Source of the DNA: Chalara sp. BL73
Taxonomy: Eukaryota; Ascomycota; Leotiomycetes; Helotiales
NCBI GenBank assembly: GCA_918026815.1
Contig: CAKJVC010000124.1
Coordinates: forward strand, 310,001-374,000
Direction: 5' to 3'
DNA length: 64,000 nucleotides
Shown here: piece by piece, positions 46,836 to 59,541 of the stretch
Layout of the letters: each line of letters starts with the position of its first letter
Position numbering within the stretch: position 1 is the stretch's first letter
Notes under the pieces: generated by a model
What the model was told of the DNA's origin: nothing
Databases searched by the model: none
Seen by the model: the letters and a program-made list of their open reading frames with translations, nothing else
Made by a program: the position numbers and the translations under genes

Positions 46836-47972
46836 ATGTCCGGATTCAGCTTCTCCTTCTCCGGTGATGACATAGAGGAATCGTCTGTAAATGATCCAGA
46901 CCCGGAGCCTCTCTCCACCCACAAAACCCACGCGGCAGAAACCGGGAGCCTTCGACGTGCCCCGGCGCCTGCTTTCCCGATTGCTGGTCAGGCGTTATTG
47001 GCGCCAGAAAGCCATGATTTCGAATCTATGATTAAGGCGTTGCCATCCAAAATCTCGTATGGCATGTTGGCGGTCACTCTAGATGATGGGAGCCAGATCT
47101 CGATTCCGAGGAGAGAGTTGTGGGATGTGAGGGTACAGCTTATGGCTGAGGATGATGATGAAGGTCTGAAGAATTTGGGACAGGATGACGTGAAGACTGG
47201 TGTTTATGAGGGAGGATTCAAGAGCTGGGAGAGTTCAGTGGACGTGGTGAAAGTGCTCCATGGACGAAGAGAGAGCTTCCTGGGCGAGAAGTTGAGAGTT
47301 TTGGAGGTATGTTCTTTCTGATTCAGAGTCTTCATGTGTGGCTCATGTGCTGACATTTCCAAGCTTGGCTGTGGAACTGCTTTACCGTCATTAGCGCTTT
47401 TTCAATGGTTGCTAGAGATATCCTTATCCGGCAAAGCTGGACCAACTTCGGGATTGGATCTTGGACTCGCGGACTACAATCCTACCGTCCTGCAACTTGT
47501 CACGCTACCAAACCTTCTTCTATCCTGGGCTCAAGTCACCAGATCGGAGACTTGGGAGGTAGAAGGAGACTTCGAAATTGATGAAGCTCTTGTCCAAGAA
47601 TTTTTAGCCTCTCTCAAGTCTTCTCGCATCACTGTCTCTTTCTTCTCCGGTGCATGGAGTGCCGAATTCTCACGTCTCGTTGTCTTAAATATGGGCACTG
47701 AGTCCTCTCGTCTTACAATCATCGGTGCAGAGACTATATATTCTCCAGCTGCTCTCAAGTCATTCGCGGATACCCTTGCAGAACTACTACAAACATTGCC
47801 GACTGGCGAGAAGTCTTCTTTGGTGGCTGCTAAGAAAGTCTATTTCGGAGTCGGAGGATCGATGGAAGATTTCTGCGATAGTATGAGAGCCAAAGGGTTT
47901 GTAGTTGAACAGATCCGAGAAGAGTCTGATGGGGTGCGACGAGCTGTGGTAGAAGTGAAATCGCTAACATGA
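46836..47972 (+). CDS. HPM1: Hpm1-like protein-histidine N-methyltransferase
   Basis: S-adenosylmethionine-dependent methyltransferase of the METTL18/Hpm1 family; in yeast Hpm1 methylates a histidine of ribosomal protein Rpl3. Two exons (46836-47306, 47364-47972) meet at a phase-0 intron placed exactly before the SAM-binding motif I (LRVLE, then LGCGTALPSLALF), giving 359 residues. The N-terminus MSGFSFSFSGDD, the YEGGFKSWESSVDVV block and LADYNPTVLQLVTLPNLLL (post-I region, Asn/Asp pair) are typical of the family. GAETIYSPAAL is the later conserved block. The final FCDSMRAKGFVVEQI segment completes the seven-strand fold. Cytosolic/nuclear, no signal peptide. Converges with the Nop12 gene, also a 60S biogenesis factor. 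Confidence 0.9.
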
Positions 47973-48458
47973 GATAACCTAATAGCATAGTTGCTATTAT
48001 TCTACACAGGCTATGGTATCACGACATACATGACGGTTGTCACCTGTTGCATACCGCAACTGTGACTTCTTGAATTCTGAACTCCCGCGGAGTCTACTTA
48101 TTGATTCAGCGAAAGGTAGCCCATGGCGGACGGAGCCTGAAGAATTAGATATTGCGGTTACGCTCCAGCGGACTTCCTACAGATGTGCAGAAGCTAGGCG
48201 ATATTCATGTGGAAGAAGACGGTGATCAGGATCTAGCTGGATCAACAGAAATAAGAACATCCCCATCAAAGACCTGATGTACCAGCGGATTTTGACACTT
48301 CAATTTAAGATGGCAAATGAATATGCGCTTCATGTTCAGAATCCATGATCAAATACTGAATGCAAAGGCAGCATTAGCCAGCTTAGCAATAAATGTGTCA
48401 GGACTCAATATACAGCAGCATCTCTTCATTTGGTCTATGGATGCCTCATGCAATCTCA
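47973..48458. other. Convergent 3' spacer
   Basis: About 490 bp between the stop codons of the Hpm1-like and Nop12 genes; nothing else seen. Confidence 0.5.
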
Positions 48459-50374
48459 TTACTTTTTTTTCGTACCACCCTTCTTCCACACACTCGCTCT
48501 ATTACTAGACCTCGTCTTGGGCTTCCCCTTCCCCTGCTTCTTGCCCGTTTTCAAATCCTTCGGCCGCCCGTTCTTCGCACTTGCCCTATACCCTTCAAAA
48601 ACGATACTCTCTGGCGTCTTCGCGATGCCCTCGATTCTACCTCCACTCATCCCCCAGTTCGCGCCCTTCTGGCCATCGCCTCGCTTACCGATCGCGATCA
48701 TATTGGCGCCACTACTTTCTCGCTTCTTCAGCCGGGCCGCACCTGCTTTACCTAGCAGTTTACCTGCTCTGCCTTCCAGTGATGAGACTTGAGAATCGAT
48801 TTTGGGATTGTAGATGCGGTCTTTTGCTATAACCTTATTGTTTCGTGATTCAAGGCGTGATTTAGATGCTGCTTGGGCGTTGGCGGTTTTGTTGATGGGT
48901 TTTGCTCGTACGACCCGGAGGATACGTGGTAGCATCGGCGGATATTTCTTTTCGTTGAAAAGTAGTGCTTCTTCTACCGTATTTGCGTCCTATCAACATG
49001 GTTAGCGAAACGCAGTATCTCGAAGTTCGTAGGCTGACCTCAAATTGTACATATGCGAACCCCTTTCCAACCCTTGTCTTTTCATCTCGAACAACCCGAA
49101 CACTTTCCACTTTACCTGCTCTTCCAAATTGCCGCCATAATCCTTCCTCGATGTCTGATGGAATTTTTGAGCGCTTTCGTTCATTCTCCCCGCCCTGATC
49201 CATCATACTCTCGTCATCCACAAACCCGAGATTACCAACGAAGACACATCGTTTGTGATCCGTCTTCGCTGGATGGGCCACACTGTCAACACGAAGATGG
49301 CGATCAAGCACGATGGATCCATTTAATTTTTTGACTGCTTCTCTAGCCACAAATGCGCTGGAATAGACGACATAGGCATTGGTACTTCTAGTCGTACTCT
49401 CCATAAGCTCTTTCTTAGCAAAGGCGGCTTTCTTTGGGAGAGCAGTCCCTGCATAGGCCGTCGACCGGAATCGGAAAGATTCTACCTTGTGTTCAGGCTT
49501 TCCCTCAGCCGCAGGGGCGATGTCCGGGAAGAATGATGCCATGTGTACGAGCAACTCCTTCTTCGCAGATTTGGATGTTATAGCTGCCGTTGCAACATTG
49601 GCTAAAAACACGGTTCGAGACGCCTTTTCAATTTCGGTGCTATCTTTGCTCGGTGCAAGGGTTTCGTGCAAAGGCACGCCTGCAGGTGCAATCCTGCCGT
49701 TGCTTTGGCTCTCGTCATCACTATCCAGAGTCTCAACATCAGAAATCCCATCTTCATTGCCCCTTGCGAACTCATCTTCGTCGCCGGATTTGTCATCTTG
49801 TTTCCCAGCAGTCCTTTGACGCTTCATTCTTTCAGCTTGTCTTTCTTCTTCCTCCTTTAGCTCCTCACGCGCTAATTTCTGCAAGTATTTGCCCTCCAGG
49901 TCTTCCTCGTCTGCCTTCCTTTTCCGCTTCCTGTCTGGTTGCGTGGCAGCCTCGATGATGCGATCCAGATTCGGTTCTTCATCTGAGTCTTCGGACTCAT
50001 CAGATGGGAATCCATCTTCGATATCTCCATTGACACTACTCAATTGCTCGCCATCCTCCTCATCGGACTCGGGCTCTTCCTCCTCATCCTCTTCACGTTC
50101 TTCGTCCAACTCTAGCTCTATATGCCGTCGTTTGGGAGGCGGTGGTTCTTCATAACGGGATTTTGGAGGGACTTGTACGGGTCCGGACTATCCAGTTCAT
50201 TAATGCACATTCTCTAGTGGACACGGATTCGGGATAACGTACACTCGAAGCAAATAGAAGGGCAAGAGTTGGATCCACAACCTTATCGTCGAAGAACAAG
50301 GCTCTGCTAGTAGTTTCAGAGGCATTGCTCTTCACCAAAGCATCCTCGCCAGCATTGCGACTGCGTTTTCCCAT
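48459..50374 (-). CDS. NOP12: Nucleolar RNA-binding protein Nop12
   Basis: Pre-rRNA processing factor of the Nop12/Nop13 family (25S rRNA maturation in yeast). Three exons in phase: 50374-50243, 50187-49039 and 48989-48459, giving 603 residues. The start [14 protein letters not shown] is followed by a proline/basic segment and a long acidic Glu/Asp-Ser region (residues about 60-130). Two RRMs come next: RRM1 has RTVFLANV and a degenerate RNP1 with [22 protein letters not shown]2 has [13 protein letters not shown] and [12 protein letters not shown]. The C-terminus is strongly basic ([21 protein letters not shown]), a nucleolar signal. The second intron sits just after RNP1 of RRM2, rejoined as [13 protein letters not shown]. 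Divergent from the Dep1-like gene with 435 bp between start codons. Confidence 0.92.
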
Positions 50375-50809
50375 GCTTAAAAAATATAACCCTAGAAAGT
50401 GGACAAGTTTTGAAATTTGATGCCTTTCTCGCAAACACATCGAAACTTTTTTTTTTCCCGCTTGTTATGGTACCCCTGCATTTTAGCTTAGCTTATCGGG
50501 GGCGGTCAGACCCCTGTCCGCGCGATCATGGGATGGGGAAGACAATCTGCAATTGCTGTGAACACACTTCACTGCCCTCTGTTCCAGCACATATGAATCA
50601 AGCCGATACAAGCCAAACAACTGCAGCACAAGCTTACCCAAAAGCCCGGCTACTCTTTACAACATTTTTTACCTCCAAGAAAATTCTACAGCCAGCTACA
50701 ACGAGCCCTCCACTCTGCGCCAATCCTCTTCGCGAAAACAGTATCTAGTCGACACGGGGTAATGTGACCACAGAATACATAGGGAAGATCAGGAGATTAC
50801 GTTGTTACG
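50375..50809. promoter_or_regulatory. Divergent promoter between Nop12 and Dep1-like genes
   Basis: 435-bp intergenic region between two start codons on opposite strands, so it must hold both promoters. No recognised site is obvious. Confidence 0.5.
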
Positions 50810-53541
50810 ATGAGCGTTAACATAGAATTGGCGGGGGCGGATGCCATTTTGGAAGCAGCCCGTCAGGCTTCTGCTGGTGAGCTGAGTGATGTGGATATGG
50901 ACGGCGACGAAGACCGCTCAAGCAGCCTGAGCGAGATTGAGTACAAAGACTCGCACCAGGATGAAGAAGGAGAACTTTCCGACGATTTAAACAACGAATC
51001 CGACGAGGATAATGACATCGAGAACGACTCCGAGGCAGAGACTGAGCGTTTAGAGGAATCTCCTAACAAAGTCCGGACGCACAAAGATGTCGTCCTAAGC
51101 TCGCACAACGACAGCCACGTCTATGAGCGGAGTCCAAGCAAACTACAAACCCAATTAATACCAGTGTCACAGAATGATGAAGAAGAGGATGACGACGATC
51201 CACTCTCCGACGAGGAAACACCTCTGGACTCTCCAAAGAGCTCTGTCCATGATGAAGTTGGCCCTGAGCTAACGACTGCGTTGACAACGGCAGAAACCTC
51301 TACAATCGAAGTTAAAGGAACCCTCTCGATCAATGATGTTGACACCCGAAAGCGCAAAAGATCCATTATGGCTGGTAGTGGATTGGACCATGATGCCGAT
51401 GAGCCGTCGCGCAAGCGCATGGGTTCTGTAATTACTCCAGGAGACGAATATGCCATCGAAGACGAGGAACGCGCCGATGAAGAGGCTGAAGGGGATATTT
51501 CAAATCCTATAAGTGGAAACATAACTGGCGACGAATGCGGAGAAGTACGGGAGGATGACCCTGCTGAAGCAGTAACAGTGCCTATTGTTATAGAGGAACA
51601 AGCGGATGAGCAGTTCGATGAGCCAATATCGCCCAAGAAAAGGGGCCGGAAGAAGAAGAAAGTTGCGGAGAATGGTGTTAGTCATGATGAAGATCCAGAC
51701 AGCATTCTCGATGTTGAAACTACTCTTAACGGAGACCACGGCAAGAATGGAGAAGGGCAGAACGCTCAGAACGAAGCAGATGACGAAGCGGAAGCTGCAC
51801 TGCGGAATGAAGAAGAACGCAAGTTCTATCTGCCTCTCCTAGGTTGTGCCTTGCTAACCAAGATTCATAGTGGAGAGAAAACGCATTGCACTAGATCAAT
51901 TAGGTCTCATTGAGAAACAATTTGCAACGTTCCGCGAAAGGTGGCATTCACTTTACCCTAATGCTGCACTAATTTCTAATATGTTGATAGACTTTATGAA
52001 GAGCGTCTCGAGCAACTGAACCGCGAAGAAGCTATGCTCCGCGAAGACAAACCGACACACCCGGAATATCTCGCAATGATGACGCCCATCAATGCGCGAC
52101 GAGACGAGAAAGTCAAACAAAGTGAAAATCTAAGAAAGTACGAATTAGAGACACTTCGACGTTATGCTGTAGCACGCAGAAGCCAAATCCTTATTCAATA
52201 TCAGCAAGAAGTACGCGAAATTCGGGAAAAGAAGCTTGAGCAACTAGGCAAACAATGGTATGAAATACAGCATGATAGAAGGAGCTATGCTGGTAGCGTA
52301 CCAGACTACACCCTCAAGTTTCCGACACGAAGGTCGCAGCAAGTCGCAAATCAAGTTGCCTATGCGAATGAGGTCTCCATTCTTTCTGGCGTGGCTAAAT
52401 ATGTTGGATTCCCAGCTGCCCCGAAAATGTCGAAAGCAACAGATGCAGAGCTGCTAGAAGATTTAGAAAAGATGGGTGTAAGTCCTTCCAATAATTTGTA
52501 GAATATTGTTGAATTTGTGCGAGGGGGCATTGTGTATCAATTATTGCGTCACAATGTTTTGGTACGATTATCACACGTTGAATTGATTCTAATGTTTTAA
52601 AGCCGGAGATACATAGCTGACATGAACTTCTAGCGCTCACGCCAACCTCAGCCAATACCTCACCCCGCCGCTGGGCTACAAGAATTGGCAGCATTACGTA
52701 CAGCAGGATCAACATCACGTTTCAAGCCCGCCGAGGAGCAGTTCATTGAACAGACTCCATGGGCCAATCCTCAACACCCATCGCATGCTCATCTTCTTCA
52801 GCGTCAAACCTCGGTGAGCTAAAACTTTAACCTTTGCCATTATTCCGACTTAAGAATTTTACAATCGCTGACTTGCATCGCTTGACCATAGGCTCAACAT
52901 GCCCCAAGAACCAGTAGCCCATTTGCTCAAACTCGTAAGTCCACAAAAGGCTCACTCTCAAATCTTAGTTTCAAGGATTGGTATTGATAGGACAGAAACT
53001 CAACCACGGCGGCACTCCCATCAACAAGCATTAGGAGCCGGTCCTGTATCTGGCACTTTCTCGAGCTCATCTATACATCAAACGAACGGCCATTCTATAC
53101 CCACAGGCCGAGTCTCACCACATAATCCATTTTCGAGTTCTGCTCACCCACATCCCATCGCTCCTTCACCACTGGGAAGCCGACAACCTTCATTATCCCC
53201 GCAGCAAAACAGGCAACCTCCGTCTTTGACAAATCAGCAATTGTACGTCTGAATCAATTCTAGTAGATTGCTTATAAGGAAGTCAAGCTACGACAGCACC
53301 GCTATTTTAGCTATCGATTGAGACTAATGGTCGTTTCTAGACAACATACATCTGCCTCTCTGCTGAACGGTCTCAAAGCCACTGAAGCCCAAGGCGCCAA
53401 CACTGCCCTGGGTGATTCTCGAGAGACTCCAGCTGGTCCAGTAAGTCAAGCATAGTTCGCTACTTGTGGACGTACAAGCTGATTCATGCTCAACAGGACA
53501 TTAGACGAGAACAGATCCCAATGTTGTATGGAAGACTTTGA
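50810..53541 (+). CDS. Dep1/Sds3-like transcriptional regulator
   Basis: Subunit-like protein of the Sin3/Rpd3 large histone deacetylase complex (Sds3-like family). Eight exons: 50810-51818, 51871-51940, 51991-52477, 52634-52813, 52892-52934, 52969-53242, 53341-53440 and 53497-53541; total 735 residues. The N-terminus is a long acidic Asp/Glu/Ser region with basic KRKRS and KKRGRKKKK nuclear signals. The conserved Sds3 domain is ERKRIALDQLGLIEKQF, then LYEERLEQLNREEAML and HPEYLAMM, followed by a coiled coil (LETLRRYAVARRSQILIQYQQEVREI read in part) and RRSYAGSVPDYTLKFPTRRS. Two oddities: the first intron has a GC donor (GCAAGT), and the fifth intron is only 34 bp, which could instead be a frameshift. 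The tail is Pro/Ser/Gln-rich. Confidence 0.85.
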
Positions 53542-54672
53542 TACCCTTGAACACGATAATGACCACGAATATATGGGTCGGCGTTTTGTCAAACAGGATT
53601 CGGCATTGTAGGAGTTAGCAAGACGAGGCATTTTCAAGGTGCATGGCAATTTTGGGAGGCTTGTGGCGCAATGACTGGGATTTCATCACTGTATTATAGT
53701 GTAGAGCCAAGAGATGCTCATTCGAAATGTAATGCAGTATAACAACACCATCTAACGCCTAATTTTCCTTTATACGACGAACAATGCAAATATTGTCGCT
53801 CCCAGCGCTTCTCCCAATCTTACAGATACATCCATTGTGTCCTAACCCTCCTCTATGTATCCGTCCTTGCATGGCTACTTCGCGCTCGAGTCATTGGCTA
53901 TCGTGCTTACTCCAGCGAGAATTGGTGACTGTGCCGGCGCATCTGGGATCTGGACGTCCTCGAAATCGTCTTGTGACACGGCATTGATTGTGAAAGCGTC
54001 TAGCTGCCAATTAGCACCTGTCTTCCATATAGAATTATGAACGTGCCGACATACAAACCGTTATGCAGAATCCAAATAGCCCAATTCCAGTCAAAGAATT
54101 TCTGAAGAGGTAAGGACGTCGAGCTCGAATGAGGGAGGCAGATTGCTTGTAATGCTTGTCATAGTATGACGATCTTGGTATTCTGTAGATATTCTTAGCA
54201 GATGATAGACATGAATCCAGGGATGTTGGAACTTACATTGCCATGTTGCTTAATTTGTAGAATCCGAGTGTATTACCTCCTCATATCTCAAGCTCGATAA
54301 TGAACTTACCATCAGGCCGGTACAAGGGTGGTCGAACCACTTTTTGATGAAGGCTGCGTGTTGATGCCTGAGGCATAATTATGCCAGCCTTGCACGACCT
54401 TCCACAGCCTGATGATCAAAAGAAAGCGTGTCAAGGAGCGTGTCAACCCTGTCCAGATCTTTGTCTTCAGGGCAAAGCTTCAACGCCAACCTTCATTTCA
54501 CGATTTACCAAAAAGGTCGGCCATATATTCATGCCACAACAGCATGATCGCACATTGCAAACTTTTTGTCCTGAACTTAATGCGCATCAGCAACCATATA
54601 TGAGTCGACTGTAGTTTTGTAGCACAACGGCAAACATCATCGAGCTCGACGACGTACACAATATAGCTCAAG
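53542..54672. other. Spacer between Dep1-like and Pta1 genes
   Basis: About 1.1 kb with no supportable gene; short frames at 53784-53987 and 54381-54614 show no recognisable protein. Confidence 0.45.
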
Positions 54673-57291
54673 ATGGCAGCTCCCGTTCCCATCGAGGAGC
54701 AGATAGTCTCGCTCAACTCTGCGCGCAAGCTTCTACTGACCGACTCGACCTATGCCTCGCACATTATACAAGGTATCTTGCCAATTATCGGGCGCGACGC
54801 TGTTCTGGAGTTGAGAAGATGGGGTGCAGATTTTCTCTCAGAGACCTTTGCGAGTCCCGGAGTACCGACATCACGAAAAGAAGAGCTGAGCTTAGTCATT
54901 CTGCCTACCTTGCGAAAGATGATTGAGAACACACAAGAGGATAGTGCTGTGGTGAAAAGCCTTGTTCAAGTTGCCTCAAGTATATATCCTCTGGTTTTGC
55001 GGTGGATGTAAGTACAGTAGTCCCTGGACTCGTTGCACAGTTCTTTGTAGTTGGCATCCGCCTCGATTATCCGCATATACATGAGATTCACTGTCTGCGA
55101 TACATTGGGCCCAGATGATGTGTCAAGTAGCTATTTCTAACGTTTTTGCGAAATAGAATCAATAACCCATATGACGTGCCTAATTGGGAGCATATGACAG
55201 CGATCAAGCAGAGAATATTACGAATATGGGATTCTGCAACAACAGGGGTGCGCGTATGCTGCATCAAGTTTGCACAGAAAGTTGTATTGGTTCAGACGGC
55301 AGGTCCAGAAGCAGATCCAAGGGTAATTCCAATCTTATTCAACCCATCTACATGCCCTAACCAACATCTATTTTAGCGCAGCGATCCCAGGGAGATCTCT
55401 TTGACCATGGTCCCTCAGAACAATCTTGTTATACCTCCTCGAAATCTTGAAGCTGAAGCTATGGGGCTGTTAGACAGAATGCTCAGTATCTTCCATGAGA
55501 GCATCAGGTAAGTTTACATCACGGTACCCTATTCCTCGTACTAATAACAGCAGCGATGCAATACCTGTTGATGCTACCCTAAACTCCCTTTCCATTCTCA
55601 TTCGTACCCGCCCCCAAGTCTCAAATAAAATCCTAAATGCTCTCCTGAACTTCAACCCACTTAAACAAGCCAACTCTCCTATGACCTCCAAGCTACGTGT
55701 GATGGTGAAGTCGATGGAGAAAACGAATAGGATATTGCTTATGCATATCATCAAGCGGTAGGGTTCTTTTTGTCATTATATCAGCTAGATGCTGATATGT
55801 ACAGCGATCCACATAATCCTCTTGCCCCAAGAATTCAACAGCATATCGAGAAGATGGCACGATCCCGGACAGAAATTTTCGAAGAAGCGAGCCGGAAACG
55901 CGGACCACCAGAACCTACTAATGGTCTCGATACTACCAAACGACAGAAATTAGGAGCACAAGTCGCAAAGCAGCCGGCCGCCAGGTTATATATACCGCCT
56001 CTTACCCCTGGTCCTCACACCATCGCCGAGCTTTTCACCATAACTACGGATGCCGCTCTGAAAGGCTTCGATGTCTCCCAGCTTCCGGAAGATCTTGTAG
56101 TAAAGATTGGTGTCACAATTCTTCAGAAACTGGATGCGGATACCCTCAGTCAAGCCATCGAGGTGCGTTTAATAAACTCAGCTTCTCTTCATCCATCACA
56201 GACTAACATTGCCAATGGAGGGAGTACAAAATCGATATAATTCCATGAAACCTACTCCCCCCGAAGAGATAAATCCGGCAACAGTGCCATTGGACATCGA
56301 GGATGATGATGACTATGAACCAGATTTCTATAACGTCGAGGATAACGAACAAATAGTCAATAAACTCGATGCCGCTCCACCTGAAGAGCCGAAACAAACA
56401 GCACCTGACGTTGCACTCGGCCCTTTCACGTTACCTCCGTCGCCTGCATTGACGCCAGAACAAGCCACTCAAATTGGAGAAGGAACAGTATCTCGGGTAT
56501 TTGGTGTGATGTCAACTTTGGAGGAGCCAGGTAAGAAAATGAAGTCCGGTATGAATAGGCTTGCCGCTAGTGCCTACGATCGAGATGCTTGGGTCACAAT
56601 CATCACGCGTCTGGCAACTCGTGCCGCTGCTGGGCTGGAACGAACAAATGACGGCGTGAAGGCCGAAATAGGTTCAGGACCGATTTCGCTCAGTGACACG
56701 ATTCGCCAATCTCTACAGGCATACGTTCTTGAAGACTTCCGGAAACGCATTGATATAGCTGTGGCATGGCTGTGCGAGGAGTGGTACAACGATAGAGTCC
56801 AGTTAAAGCTCGGTCCTGACACGCCTCTTCATTATGAGAAGTGGGCTCTCCGGTTGTATGACGGTTTTTCCCAATATCTTGATGGCAGAGACAAGATACT
56901 TACTCGATTTTTGAGCGAGATTCCGGCTGTTAGCACAGAGCTTCTGGATAGAGTCAAGCTTTTGTGCCGTGATCCAGCGCTGGTCAATCTTGCCTTGACC
57001 AGCTTGTTGTATTTGGTCATGATGCGTCCGCCGGTACGGGAGATTGCGTTAGACACCGTGGAGGATATTTGGCAAAGATGTAAGTTTTATCTCACTTGCT
57101 ACTTGTACATGACTCACAAATACGTTACAGATGATGAAGCAAAGCCAATAGCAGCCAAATACCTCAATAAATGGCGGCCAAATTTCGAGCAACGACTCAA
57201 AAAGGTAGAAGGAGAAGACAAGAAGTTAAACGGGTTCGCAAACGCGATCATCGCGGATGCCACAAAGTTAGCTGAGGCTGCAACATCATAG
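54673..57291 (+). CDS. PTA1: Pta1/symplekin, pre-mRNA 3'-end processing scaffold
   Basis: Scaffold of the cleavage and polyadenylation factor. Seven exons in phase: 54673-55007, 55157-55322, 55377-55507, 55551-55757, 55805-56162, 56221-57079 and 57131-57291, giving 738 residues, close to the fungal family length. The N-terminal helical repeats start with EEQIVSLNSARKLLLTDSTY and continue through NPYDVPNWEHMTAIKQRILRIW and ATLNSLSILIRTRP. A low-complexity basic/acidic middle follows (KRGPPEP, DIEDDDDYEPDF). The C-terminal region is rich in helices (WVTIITRLATRA, WLCEEWYNDRVQL, KILTRFLSEIPAV). The last intron is 51 bp without a stop, so retention would insert 17 residues. Nuclear. The assignment rests on the N-terminal symplekin/Pta1 pattern and the overall length. 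Confidence 0.88.
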
Positions 57292-59541
57292 ATGCTGACC
57301 TGCAGCGGTGTGTAATTGGAATAGGGTACCTGTATATTAGCAGCATTCTACATTGAGAAGTGTAGGTAGGCAATGGATGCCCGGCATGGCGAAATGGAAA
57401 TCGATGCATAAAGCGTCGTGGTTATGTGAATGGATTATTCGTGCGTGTATTAGATAGGAGCTCGTCCACGGAGGACAGGCCATGAATCGGAACCCTCACG
57501 GAATGAGTCTAATAAATATATTGTCTTTCCATGCTTTAATACTCGTGTTAGTGTATAATCAACCACCGCATCCATATAACTAGTTGAAGGCCCTGAATCG
57601 GAAGTCTCGAAGAACGTAGGCGAAGTATAATGTTCCTTACTACAATTACCAGTACTTGAATATTAGTCTTACGACACTAGATATTCAGCTTATATTAGGC
57701 AGTTTTATACTCATGATCTTTGTCGAGAATGCGCGAGCTTGAACCATTTCACAACATTGCCATAAGCACTTAGAGGTTAACTAGGGTTCGACTCAAATAT
57801 CCAGGTATTTATATTAATTAGATTGAGCTGGATCATTTTTATGTGAGTGGATGCTTAGAATGTATATTCAGACCTGGCTACCAGGAGCAGTTTATGTCCA
57901 GCCGAAGTCCAAACTCATTGGATTGGTCCCAGCACGGTCCGTCTCAGCTAACGCTTGGTAGAAACTGGGAGATCTCCAACGCACAGCCACCGGTGCAGCC
58001 TCCGTCTCGCAATTCTGATCCAGAGTTTGGATGCCGCTCTCCAGCATCTACGAATAGTTCTACAACATGAAAGAGCTTTGGCTATTCTGGTTTTCTGTTC
58101 GGGTTGTTCCCTTTCTTGAATTGTATACGCTGGGAGTATGCCTGACTTGGCGACTGTTCTATGGACGGCTGGCCTTCACTTTTGTTCTCCAAATCGTCGC
58201 CATCCCGCAAAGATAAGCTCTGCGGTAGAGGATGTTGAGATGCAAGTACCACCCGGTCTTCCAGCAAGAAATACGGTTCAAGGTAGTAAGAGTGTTCTCC
58301 CAGTTACTAGAGGTCGGTCTTTTGAATAACATCTCAGGACACAATTACATGGGGCCAGCAAGTAGGAAAGCATCTTGTTGCGAGGCCTCTATGTTGTCGA
58401 CATGTAATATTGAGTTAAACATAATTCAAAAACCCGCATGAGAGCTCAGTTAATGCACAAAGTATCAGTTGTGATTTCTGTAACTGTTCGTCCCAACATA
58501 AAGCTTGTGACATGTGCGAAGGATAAGCGAGCAGAAGACAGGAAGAGTGTAACATTATAGAAGACGGAGATGTGAAAGTAGCTCTCATGTTTCACCTCTT
58601 CTTATAAAGTCCTCATAAATCAGTACTCTTCTAGAACGGTTCACAAGGTCAACTTCCTGCAAAACCAATGTAAGAACGAAGGCAGTATTCAGCCGAGATG
58701 AACACCAGAGCTGTGAGAAGTGCACTTGCCATAAAGAACTAGTGGCAACTAGTGCTATTATTTGTGTACGCGAACCTTCTATGGCCGATTTTAAGGTTTC
58801 CTTATCATGTACCCTTGAGTAAGTCTGCACAGGCTGGCCACATTTTGAAATGATCACTAATTAACAGAGGATCTTGCTTGATGGCCGATACTTATGTGCG
58901 TTCATTCGTGTCTAAGATTGAGTTTATCTATCAACTTTCCTCGGTACTCGGAGTTTTGTAGCTTTGCAAGTGACGAGGTAGATGTAACTGTATGTAACTC
59001 TACTAACCCAGTTAAGCGAAACCCTGATCAAGTGTCGTCTAACTGACAGCCGAAAAGCATATCTACCTTCTATCTGATCACATTGGCGAGCCAATCTGTC
59101 CTATGGTACAGATCCAACTTCAAACTACCAGATTCAAATTATTTTTATAAACTAGTCATTGGGAAGTTGCCGAGGCACAACCTTCTCTTCTCAGTTTTTG
59201 GCAACATTGACAAGATGTCTGTTGGAGCAGTCAGTTTGTTTCCTATCAGCAAGGTAGACTAAACTCATTATTATGTCTTCGACGTTTACCACTTAGATTT
59301 ATTTATGGGCCCATAGCCAAGATAGCCGTGTATTGTTCTTGGTATTTGAGATATTTAAACTGCGTCCTCTGGCTATCTATCGTCATACAATGCACGACAT
59401 CGATACGTGTCATTGACTCGCAAGATGACGCTGTTCTGAGTCTCGTTTTTCCATAGGTTTCATGAAGTCTCAATAACCCTTTCATCCCACTCCATTTCGA
59501 GAAGCGATACTCAGATTTGTGTACTTTGCTTTTGTTTCATT
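57292..59541. other. Long gene-poor spacer
   Basis: About 2.25 kb without a supportable gene. Frames at 57843-58070 and 58138-58441 (+) and 58857-58585 (-) have no known motif or convincing splice structure. A GGTTCGACTC string at about 57784 resembles a tRNA B box, but no cloverleaf can be built around it. Confidence 0.45.

Noticed and set aside
51840..51870. 29-bp GT-AG intron in the Dep1-like gene
   Set aside because: Too short; the 52-bp GC-AG intron gives the conserved protein text instead.
57780..57800. tRNA B-box-like string GGTTCGACTC
   Set aside because: No A box at the right distance and no acceptor or anticodon stem can be paired around it.
57843..58441. Possible gene remnant downstream of Pta1
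   Set aside because: Frames on both strands are short, without known motifs, and no splice model extends them.
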